From Propionibacteriaceae bacterium (GTDB lineage: Bacteria > Actinomycetota > Actinomycetes > Propionibacteriales > Propionibacteriaceae): a stretch of DNA of 13,439 nucleotides. A program made the translations under genes and the position numbers. Below, one piece after another: positions 6,080 through 11,550 of this stretch. The stretch spans positions 2,665 to 16,103 of the forward strand of contig PMLO01000277.1 of assembly GCA_003158895.1 (NCBI GenBank), written 5' to 3'. The first letter of the stretch is position 1. Each line of letters opens with the position of its first letter. The notes under the pieces were generated by a model, which ran no database searches, was not told where the DNA came from, and saw only the letters and a list, made by a program, of their open reading frames with translations.

Positions 6080-7009
6080 GTGGAGTCCAGCGATGTAGAC
6101 GCGGCCGTACGGGTCCAGGTACCGGGGAAGGTGAACCTCGCCCTGTCCGTCTCGCCCAGACGCGAGGACGGCTACCACGAGCTCACCACGCTGTTCATGG
6201 CCGTGTCGCTGTACGACATCGTCACGGCCACTCCCGCACGCAGGGGCCGTCTCAGCGTCGAGGTCTCCGGTGAGGGCGCGGACCAGGTGCCGCTCGACGG
6301 GTCGAACCTCGCGATCAAGGCGGCTCAGTTGCTGCGCTCCCGGCACGGCACGGCCGAGCTCGGCGTACACCTGATGATCGAGAAGCGGATCCCCGTCGCG
6401 GGAGGCATGGCCGGAGGCTCGGCGGATGCCGCCGGCGCGCTGCTCGCGTGCTCGGTGCTGTGGGGCCTCGACGTTGACCAGTCCGAGCTGCTCACGCTCG
6501 CCGCCGAGCTGGGCAGCGACGTGCCATTCTCGCTCATGGGCGGCTGCGCCCTGGGTACCGGCCGCGGCGAACAGCTGGCGCCCACGCTGTGCAAGGGGTC
6601 GTACGAGTGGGTGTTCGCGCTGGCGCACGGCGGCCTGTCCACGGCGAAGGTGTTCGCCGACTACGACCTGTACAGCGCGGCGCAGACGACGCCGCGCATG
6701 ATCGTCGACCAGCTCATGACGGGGCTCGCCTCGCATGACCTCGAGGCTGTACGGATGGGGATGTGCAACGACCTGGAGCATTCGGCGATCCGGCTGCACC
6801 CGCCGATCCTCGAGACTCTCGAGGAAGGCCTGAACATCGGCGGCATCACCTCTATCGTCAGCGGCTCCGGCCCGACGGTCGCCTTCCTGTGCGCCGACGA
6901 CGACGACGCCGTGAACCTGGCCGTGGGCCTCTCGTCGTTCACGTCCGTAAGGGCGGTGCTTCGAGCCAAGGGGCCGGTGCCGGGAGCCCGCGTGCTCAGC
7001 AACAGCTGA
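6080..7009 (+). CDS. ispE: 4-diphosphocytidyl-2-C-methyl-D-erythritol kinase IspE
   Basis: IspE phosphorylates CDP-methylerythritol with ATP in the MEP pathway to isoprenoid precursors. The 309-residue protein is a GHMP kinase. Motif 1 is VQVPGKVNLAL, with catalytic K17. DGYHELTTLF is the substrate-binding segment. The ATP loop is PVAGGMAGGSADAAGA (105-120). GSDVPF supplies catalytic D147. The third GHMP motif is SGSGPTVAF near residues 270-280. The reading frame stays open upstream to 5651, but this is only the shadow of rsmA. The GTG at 6080 is preferred because the protein then begins ten residues before motif 1 and a -10-like TAGGTT stands 7 nt upstream. It follows rsmA by 10 bp, as in mycobacteria. 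Confidence 0.95.
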   Translation: MESSDVDAAVRVQVPGKVNLALSVSPRREDGYHELTTLFMAVSLYDIVTATPARRGRLSVEVSGEGADQVPLDGSNLAIKAAQLLRSRHGTAELGVHLMIEKRIPVAGGMAGGSADAAGALLACSVLWGLDVDQSELLTLAAELGSDVPFSLMGGCALGTGRGEQLAPTLCKGSYEWVFALAHGGLSTAKVFADYDLYSAAQTTPRMIVDQLMTGLASHDLEAVRMGMCNDLEHSAIRLHPPILETLEEGLNIGGITSIVSGSGPTVAFLCADDDDAVNLAVGLSSFTSVRAVLRAKGPVPGARVLSNS

Positions 7010-7028
7010 CACGGTTCGGCTCCTCGCG

Positions 7029-7058
7029 TGCCCATCGGCGGACCCTCGCGCATGGGCA
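7029..7058. repeat. Inverted repeat between ispE and the marR-type gene
   Basis: TGCCCAT (7029-7035) and ATGGGCA (7052-7058) are perfect 7-bp arms around 16 bp. The element lies 15 bp upstream of the MarR -10 candidate and downstream of the ispE stop. It could be an operator for MarR autoregulation or a weak ispE terminator. There is no T-run, which argues against an intrinsic terminator. Confidence 0.4.
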
Positions 7059-7072
7059 GGGGTGCCGGGTGG

Positions 7073-7078
7073 CAATAT
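7073..7078 (+). promoter_or_regulatory. Candidate -10 box of the marR-type gene
   Basis: CAATAT has A at position 2 and T at position 6 and ends 7 nt before the ATG at 7086. It stands out as the only A/T-rich stretch in this spacer. It favours that ATG over the in-frame GTG at 7062 and the in-frame ATG at 7077, which overlaps the hexamer. Confidence 0.45.
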
Positions 7079-7085
7079 GTCGGGC

Positions 7086-7610
7086 ATGAGGCAGCCAGCG
7101 GGGAGACGCGACGAGGTCGACGACATCGTCACCGCATGGCACCGGGAGCGGCCGGACCTCCAGGTCGATGTGATGCAGGTACTCAGCCGGGTGAGTCGGC
7201 TCGCGAGTCGTCACGCCACCACCCGCGACGCCGCGTTCGCCGCGCACGGATTGGGTGCGTTCGAGTTCGACGTGCTCGCGGCGCTGAGGCGCGCGGGCGC
7301 TCCGTACCGGCTGACGCCCGGCGAGCTGTCCCGTCAGACCCACGTCACGAGCGGCACGATGACGCACCGGATCGCACGGCTCGTCGAGCGCGAGCTCGTC
7401 ACCCGCGACAACCATCCCAGCGATGGCCGGGCAGCGATCGTCTCGTTGACTCCCACGGGTCTGGCGGTGGTCGATTCCGCCTTGTCGGACCTGCTGGTCT
7501 CCGAGGAACGGCTGCTTACCGACCTGCCCGGCCCCGATCGCGAGAAGCTCGCCACCTTGCTGCGCGCCTTGCTGCTGTCGGTCGCTGACGAGCAGGAGCC
7601 GTCGGCCTGA
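7086..7610 (+). CDS. MarR-family transcriptional regulator
   Basis: The 174-residue product has a winged helix-turn-helix of the MarR type. LGAFEFDVLAALRRAG (56-71) precedes LTPGELSRQTHVTSGTMTHR (77-96), the HTH. Then comes LVERELVTRDNHPSDGRAA, whose R-D-x-x-x-D-x-R wing is diagnostic of the family. N- and C-terminal helices form the dimer interface. The ligand and targets are not known. I chose the ATG at 7086 because of a -10-like CAATAT 7 nt upstream; in-frame starts at 7077 and 7062 would add 3 or 8 residues. A 7-bp inverted repeat just upstream may be its own operator. The gene converges on the MFS transporter gene with 108 bp between them. MarR regulators often control a nearby transporter, but that is inference here. 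Confidence 0.9.
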   Translation: MRQPAGRRDEVDDIVTAWHRERPDLQVDVMQVLSRVSRLASRHATTRDAAFAAHGLGAFEFDVLAALRRAGAPYRLTPGELSRQTHVTSGTMTHRIARLVERELVTRDNHPSDGRAAIVSLTPTGLAVVDSALSDLLVSEERLLTDLPGPDREKLATLLRALLLSVADEQEPSA

Positions 7611-7622
7611 CGCTCCGGCGGA

Positions 7623-7646
7623 TCGAGGGGTCGTTTCGTGCCTCGA
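7623..7646. terminator. Possible bidirectional stem-loop between convergent genes
   Basis: TCGAGG (7623-7628) and CCTCGA (7641-7646) form a 6-bp stem with a 12-nt loop containing the only short T-run of the spacer. It lies between the marR-type stop and the MFS stop, where a terminator would be expected. There is no U-tract after the stem on either strand, so the call is weak. Confidence 0.3.
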
Positions 7647-7718
7647 CACGCCGTACCGGTCGGGCGCGTCGTGGCCGCTCGACTGATCACGTCCTGCCGC
7701 GTCGCGGTTCGGCTCCCC

Positions 7719-8891
7719 TTACTGGATGGCGTTCGGGCGTTCGCCGGCCCGCATGATCTGGGCGCCGAACACGATGACGATCGCCAGAACGGCGGGCAGG
7801 AACATCGTGTGCTGGATGCCGACGCCGTGGACGAGCCAGCCGATGATCGCCGGGCCGACGAGGATCGACGTGAACCCGAACGACACGGTCACCGCGAGCC
7901 CCCGAGCGCCGGCGAGGTAGCCGGCGGCCGCGTACACCTGCGGGGCGATGATGCCGATCCCCAGCCCGACGAGCGCCCAGCCGAGCAGCACGAGTGGCAG
8001 CGCGGACAGTGTCGCGGTGAGGACGAATCCGATGGCCGCGGTCACGGCGCCGACGCGTACGACCCACACGCGTCCGAACCTCGCGACGATCGCGTCGCCG
8101 GCGAACCGGATGATCATCATGCAGCCCGACACCATCGTCACGCCGAGCGCACCGATGCCGGGCGACACGTGCGCGACATCGGTCACGTGCAGGGCCGACC
8201 AGTCGATCCCCGTGCCCTCGCTCAGCCCGAAGCCCATGCTCATCACGCCCAGCAGGTAGATCGCGCGCGGCAGCTTCGTCTTGACGGGCCGCTGACCCTG
8301 TACGCCCTGCTCGTGATGGCCTACGGCGGACGGCACGATCCGCAGGCCCACAAGGAGCGACACGAGCCCGAGCCCTGACGTCATGAGCCCTGCCGTGCGG
8401 ACGAGCCCCGCGCCCGGGGTGATGACCGCCGCGACGAGGACCACGCCGCTGCCGATGAGCTGACCCAGCGACCATGTGCCGTGGATGCGGCTCATCACCG
8501 GGTACATGCGCGCCCTCTCGACCTCCACGGCGAGAGCGTTCATGGCGACGTCCAGGAAGCCGTTGCCGAGGCCGATCACGGCGACGCCGCAGAGCAGGAC
8601 GACGAAGGTCGGCGAGAGACCGACGACGAGCGACCCGGTGGCGAGTACGGGAATGGCGGCGAGACAGACCCGACGCAGCCCGAGCCGGTCGCTGATGCGC
8701 CCGGCGAGCTGCTGGCCGACGATGGCGCTGACGCCGAGCGTGAGGAGTGCGACCGTGACGGTCGCCTCCGTGAGTCCGAGGCGGAGGCGCAACCCTGGGA
8801 GCGAGGCTGCGTAGGTGGCGACGGTCGCGCCGTTGATCATGAAGAGCAGAGCGACCCCGAATAGGGACCGATTCCGTGCGAGCCGGCTCAC
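7719..8891 (-). CDS. MFS transporter, YbjJ-like
   Basis: A 390-residue major facilitator superfamily protein with about 12 predicted membrane helices in two six-helix halves, joined by a hydrophilic loop near residues 200-222 rich in H, Q and K. The first cytoplasmic loop carries GRISDRLGLRRV, the MFS motif A. Helix 4 has GLGNGFLDVAMNALAVEVER followed by SRIHGTWSLGQLIGS. EGTGIDWSALHV opens the second half. These features match the E. coli YbjJ/fucose-permease-like branch, whose substrates are mostly unknown. The start is the GTG at 8891, the first possible start in frame after an upstream stop; no clear ribosome-binding site is seen. It lies 52 bp downstream of the DGRAD membrane-protein gene on the same strand and is likely co-transcribed with it. 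Confidence 0.88.
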   Translation of the reverse strand: MSRLARNRSLFGVALLFMINGATVATYAASLPGLRLRLGLTEATVTVALLTLGVSAIVGQQLAGRISDRLGLRRVCLAAIPVLATGSLVVGLSPTFVVLLCGVAVIGLGNGFLDVAMNALAVEVERARMYPVMSRIHGTWSLGQLIGSGVVLVAAVITPGAGLVRTAGLMTSGLGLVSLLVGLRIVPSAVGHHEQGVQGQRPVKTKLPRAIYLLGVMSMGFGLSEGTGIDWSALHVTDVAHVSPGIGALGVTMVSGCMMIIRFAGDAIVARFGRVWVVRVGAVTAAIGFVLTATLSALPLVLLGWALVGLGIGIIAPQVYAAAGYLAGARGLAVTVSFGFTSILVGPAIIGWLVHGVGIQHTMFLPAVLAIVIVFGAQIMRAGERPNAIQ

Positions 8892-8920
8892 AAGGCGCGC
8901 TGCCGACAGGACTCGGTGAC

Positions 8921-8930
8921 GGGCATGCCC
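8921..8930. repeat. 10-bp palindrome before the MFS gene
   Basis: GGGCATGCCC is a perfect palindrome in the 52-bp gap between the membrane-protein gene and the MFS gene. It could be a regulator site or chance in G+C-rich DNA. Confidence 0.25.
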
Positions 8931-8943
8931 AGCATCTTCTCAC

Positions 8944-10542
8944 TCAGGCAGTACGTACCCACACATCGAATTGGTTGTACGAGCCGAGGAAGGACCACCC
9001 CGGGTCGGCGTTGATGCGGGCAGTGGCCAGCGGCAGCGACTCTGACTGACCGGTGACCGGGAGCACTACGCACGAGGCGCCCGGAGGCGCAGAGGTCGCC
9101 GCCTTGCCGTTGAAGTACTCGAGGGCCTCCCGCAGTCGGGCACGGCCGAAGTAGTCCGCGCGGCCGTCGTACCACACGGGAACATCCGGCCGGTCGAGGA
9201 TCGTCGGGCCCGCGATGGCGGCGGTCGTGAACAGCCGACAGCCCGACGGCAGCGCCCTGATGGCCTCCAGCTCTTCAGGTACGGCGTGGTTCACCGGACC
9301 CAGCCAGACAGCGAAGGGAAGCAGCAGCACCGCGACCAGCGTCAGGACGATCCGCCAACTGCTGGTACGGGTCCAGCGCAGCGCGGATTCCTTCACAGCC
9401 GACGTGTCGGGAAGCCGCTGTGCCCACGTACGCGCCCGGTGTCCAAGGCTGGTGATGCCCATGCCGAGGATCGGCACGAGCATGAGCGCCGACACTCCGA
9501 GGAAACGCAGCGCCGACATGCCGGCGACCGCGAACGGCACGGCCATGATGCAGATCGCCGACGCCAACGCGAACGTCTGGTCGATGGGGCCTCTGCGGAG
9601 CCGACGGACGAACCAGATTCCGATGCCGATAAGGACGAGCAGCATGCTGATGGCGACGAAGGGCCATTGAGCGGACAGGCCGGGGGTGAACGGAGAAACC
9701 CATTCGAGGATGAAGTCCGCGCACACTTGCGCGGTGACCCGCGAGCGCTCGAGCGTCATCGCGATTCCGTACGGCGTGGCGAGGATCCCGACGCCCAACC
9801 CGAGGCCGCCGCCGAGGGCCGCGGCCCACCGCCGAGGGTCGGCCAGGCGGGCCTTCACACCGCCGTCCGGCCAGTCGGACACGAGCCAGAAGACGCCCCA
9901 GCTCGCGGCCAGCGCAAGGGCCATCACCACGAACGACAGGTGGACCCAGTTGCCGACCACCGACAGCACCGCGCCGATGGCGAACAGAGCCAAGGCGTTA
10001 CCCACCGGCGAGGTGCGGGCAAGCCGACGCTGCCACCAGAGCGGGACAAAGATCCCGACCCACAGGAGCAGCTGAACGCCGATAGTGCCGCGCGCGGACA
10101 ACATGGGCAGGGCGAGGATGAAGCCGACCGTGAGTCCAGCGAGAGCGCCCAATGGGTGCGCGCCGAGCCGTCTGGCGAGGACGTAAGCCATGCCGAAGTA
10201 CGCGATCAGCACGATGAACGTGAACAGGAACAGACCCCAGTAATGACCGGCGAGCCAAGACGCCCCGAGAAGCAGGTTCCAGCCCGGCGAGTTGGCGTAG
10301 AACATGTCCGGCACAGGGGCCCAGCTCCAGCTGTCGGGGCGGATCAGGGGCGTGCCGGTCAGGTTCTCGAGGCCGGCCCTGGCTTCCCAGTACGGGTCGC
10401 GCTCCTGCGTCGTCCCGGCCCGCACAGCCGACATGGCGATGATCCAGACCCAGACGATGACGCGTGAGGACGGTAGTAGCCGTTGCCACCTGTTCCGCGA
10501 AGGCGTCTCGAGGAGGCTCTCGGGAGAGGCGAGGACGGTCAT
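8944..10542 (-). CDS. Polytopic membrane protein with DGRAD motif (GT-C-like, function unknown)
   Basis: A 532-residue integral membrane protein with roughly 11-12 hydrophobic helices between residues 27 and 416, then a soluble domain of about 115 residues. After the first helix comes RDPYWEARAG (48-57) and then DSWSWAP (70-76). This resembles the acidic first extracytoplasmic loop of GT-C glycosyltransferases that use lipid-linked sugars. TPYG at 256-259 and WYDGRADYFG at 457-466 recall a loosely described family of bacterial membrane proteins with a conserved DGRAD(x)Y motif after the last helix. A glycosyltransferase role in cell-envelope assembly is inference; no donor or acceptor can be named. 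The ATG at 10542 is preferred over an in-frame upstream start at 10596, because TACGGT, a good -10, ends 6 nt before it. It lies downstream of tetR and upstream of the MFS gene, all in one direction. Confidence 0.75.
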   Translation of the reverse strand: MTVLASPESLLETPSRNRWQRLLPSSRVIVWVWIIAMSAVRAGTTQERDPYWEARAGLENLTGTPLIRPDSWSWAPVPDMFYANSPGWNLLLGASWLAGHYWGLFLFTFIVLIAYFGMAYVLARRLGAHPLGALAGLTVGFILALPMLSARGTIGVQLLLWVGIFVPLWWQRRLARTSPVGNALALFAIGAVLSVVGNWVHLSFVVMALALAASWGVFWLVSDWPDGGVKARLADPRRWAAALGGGLGLGVGILATPYGIAMTLERSRVTAQVCADFILEWVSPFTPGLSAQWPFVAISMLLVLIGIGIWFVRRLRRGPIDQTFALASAICIMAVPFAVAGMSALRFLGVSALMLVPILGMGITSLGHRARTWAQRLPDTSAVKESALRWTRTSSWRIVLTLVAVLLLPFAVWLGPVNHAVPEELEAIRALPSGCRLFTTAAIAGPTILDRPDVPVWYDGRADYFGRARLREALEYFNGKAATSAPPGASCVVLPVTGQSESLPLATARINADPGWSFLGSYNQFDVWVRTA

Positions 10543-10548
10543 GCCACG

Positions 10549-10554
10549 ACCGTA
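10549..10554 (-). promoter_or_regulatory. Candidate -10 box of the DGRAD membrane-protein gene; leaderless start
   Basis: On the minus strand TACGGT matches TANNNT and is followed after 6 nt by the ATG at 10542. This shortens the protein by 18 residues relative to the longest open frame and matches the geometry seen at gpmA and senX3. Confidence 0.55.
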
Positions 10555-10574
10555 AGGGCCCCTGGACGCGCAGT

Positions 10575-10589
10575 CTCCAAAAGTTGGAG
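10575..10589. promoter_or_regulatory. Palindrome P1, possible operator
   Basis: CTCCAA and TTGGAG are perfect 6-bp arms around 3 bp. The element lies 20 bp upstream of the -10 candidate of the DGRAD membrane-protein gene, overlapping the expected -35 region. A regulator bound here could block or aid polymerase. Confidence 0.4.
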
Positions 10590-10590
10590 C

Positions 10591-10613
10591 GTTCACATGC
10601 TTCTGGAGTGAAC
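10591..10613. repeat. Inverted repeat P2
   Basis: GTTCAC (10591-10596) and GTGAAC (10608-10613) are perfect 6-bp arms around 11 bp. The left arm begins one base after palindrome P1, and the right arm is the first half of a 12-bp direct repeat. Confidence 0.35.
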
Positions 10614-10619
10614 TACAGG
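10608..10619 (+). repeat. Direct repeat copy 1 (GTGAACTACAGG)
   Basis: This 12-bp word recurs exactly at 10746-10757, a period of 138 bp. The second copy spans the tetR stop codon. The pair may mark a duplication of the tetR end or an insertion bounded by repeats. Confidence 0.55.
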
Positions 10620-10634
10620 ATGGGACGGTCCCAT
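10620..10634. promoter_or_regulatory. Palindrome P3, possible TetR-type operator
   Basis: ATGGGAC and GTCCCAT are perfect 7-bp arms around a single G, a 15-bp palindrome of the size bound by TetR dimers. It begins directly after the first copy of the 12-bp direct repeat. It shares the GGGAC/GTCCC core with palindrome P4. Confidence 0.45.
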
Positions 10635-10674
10635 GTCAGCTGGTCCTCATCCAGGTTGGATCGGCGCTCAGCCA

Positions 10675-10690
10675 CATGTCCCGGGACATG
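10675..10690. promoter_or_regulatory. Palindrome P4, possible TetR-type operator
   Basis: CATGTCCCGGGACATG is a perfect 16-bp palindrome with no spacer. It lies 61 bp downstream of the tetR stop codon in the direction of transcription. Without a loop or T-run it is a better candidate for protein binding than for termination. Confidence 0.5.
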
Positions 10691-10745
10691 AAGCGGTCCG
10701 CCGGGCGCGCGCCGGGCATGATGCGAGCGTCTGGCCTGCCCCGGG

Positions 10746-10757
10746 GTGAACTACAGG
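10746..10757 (+). repeat. Direct repeat copy 2 (GTGAACTACAGG), spanning the tetR stop
   Basis: This is an exact match to 10608-10619. It includes the tetR stop codon (CTA at 10751-10753 on the plus strand) and its last coding bases. Confidence 0.55.
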
Positions 10758-11428
10758 TCCCGCTCCGGATCAGCGAGGTGACCGGCTTCGTCGGACAGGT
10801 GGAACTCCTTGCCGAGGTTGTGCATGCCGTTCCAGGCGAGGTTCACGAGATGGGTCGCGACTTCCGCCTTGCTCAGCTGGGGGTTGTCGAGCCACCACTG
10901 CCCGGTCATCGAGACCATTCCGGTCAGCGCCTGCGCGTACAGCGGGGCGGCCTTCGGATCGAGCCCGCGATGCAGGAAGACGGCTCCCAACAGACCTTGG
11001 ACCCGCGTGACGATGTCGGCGAGGATGCTGCCGTACGACCCTCCGGTCTCGCCGCCCGTACGGTCGCGGACGAGGATGCGGAACCCCTCGGGGCACGACT
11101 CGATGTAGTCCAGCAATGCCATCGTCCCGAGCTCGATCAGGCGTCGCGACCCGGCGTGCGGCGTCATGAGGGCTTCGTGGATCGCCGTGTGGAGCGTCTG
11201 CACCTCCCGGTCGACGACGACCGCGTACAGACCTTCCTTGCCGCCGAAGTGCTCGTACACGACGGGTTTGGAGACCTCGGCTCTCGCGGCGATGTCCTCG
11301 ACACTCGTACCGTCGAAGCCTTTCTCGGCGAACGCGGAGCGTGCGACCCCGATGAGCTGGTCCCGGCGCTGCGCTCCGGCCATCCGGATCCGGCCGCGGC
11401 GCGCGCGGGACTGTTCGCTGTGAGGCAC
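10751..11428 (-). CDS. TetR-family transcriptional regulator
   Basis: The 225-residue product has a TetR N-terminal domain: RDQLIGVARSAFAEKGFDGT (22-41), then SVEDIAARAEVSKPVVYEHF (42-61) forming the helix-turn-helix, and GGKEGLYAVVVDRE. The C-terminal ligand-binding domain is helical, includes CPEGFRILVRDR and ends LSDEAGHLADPERDL. The ligand is unknown. The open frame reaches 11503, but the GTG at 11428 is preferred. It follows CAGACT by 6 nt, and the protein then has a short arginine-rich lead before the HTH. Mycobacteria also have a tetR gene (Rv1019) near glmU; orthology is not shown. Downstream on the same strand, beyond a palindrome-rich spacer, lie the DGRAD membrane protein and the MFS transporter, which are plausible targets. 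Confidence 0.92.
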   Translation of the reverse strand: MPHSEQSRARRGRIRMAGAQRRDQLIGVARSAFAEKGFDGTSVEDIAARAEVSKPVVYEHFGGKEGLYAVVVDREVQTLHTAIHEALMTPHAGSRRLIELGTMALLDYIESCPEGFRILVRDRTGGETGGSYGSILADIVTRVQGLLGAVFLHRGLDPKAAPLYAQALTGMVSMTGQWWLDNPQLSKAEVATHLVNLAWNGMHNLGKEFHLSDEAGHLADPERDL

Positions 11429-11434
11429 CCCCTC

Positions 11435-11440
11435 AGTCTG
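11435..11440 (-). promoter_or_regulatory. Candidate -10 box of tetR; leaderless start
   Basis: On the minus strand CAGACT ends 6 nt before the GTG at 11428. The preceding C makes CCAGACT, identical to the tatD element at the same distance from its GTG. Confidence 0.5.
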
Positions 11441-11446
11441 GCCTTG

Positions 11447-11454
11447 CTCGCGAG
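11447..11454. promoter_or_regulatory. Short palindrome upstream of the tetR -10
   Basis: CTCGCGAG is a perfect 8-bp palindrome between the expected -35 and -10 of the tetR promoter, a classic place for an autoregulatory operator. It does not share the GGGAC core of P3 and P4. It is short enough to be chance. Confidence 0.25.
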
Positions 11455-11517
11455 TGAGCGCCAACGCGGGGCCTGTGTCGCCTCGGAAACCCTCGGGCCT
11501 CACCCAGCGGGCGCCGA

Positions 11518-11523
11518 TATGCT
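11518..11523 (+). promoter_or_regulatory. Candidate -10 box of the aminotransferase gene
   Basis: TATGCT matches TANNNT and would place the transcript start near 11530. That leaves a leader of about 20 nt containing a Shine-Dalgarno sequence, unlike the leaderless genes in this window. Confidence 0.5.
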
Positions 11524-11538
11524 GCCGTACACCACGCG

Positions 11539-11544
11539 AAAGGA
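11539..11544 (+). promoter_or_regulatory. Shine-Dalgarno sequence fixing the aminotransferase start
   Basis: AAAGGA ends 6 nt before the ATG at 11551 but only 3 nt before the adjacent in-frame GTG at 11548. This selects the ATG. Confidence 0.7.
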
Positions 11545-11550
11545 CCCGTG

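Noticed and set aside
7687..8943. 418-codon open frame on the minus strand overlapping the MFS gene in another frame
   Set aside because: The product is mostly R, P, G and A with no membrane pattern; the YbjJ-like frame explains the same DNA.
9286..10467. 393-codon plus-strand open frame opposite the DGRAD membrane-protein gene
   Set aside because: Its composition (H, R, D, E, Q, P repeats) is typical of an antisense shadow, and no start signal is seen.
10543..10596. 18-residue N-terminal extension of the DGRAD membrane protein
   Set aside because: It is not hydrophobic, overlaps palindrome P1, and would put the good TACGGT promoter hexamer inside the gene.
11429..11503. N-terminal extension of TetR to 11503
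   Set aside because: It would cover the promoter region shared with the divergent aminotransferase gene. The GTG at 11428 has a well-placed -10 hexamer and normal family length.
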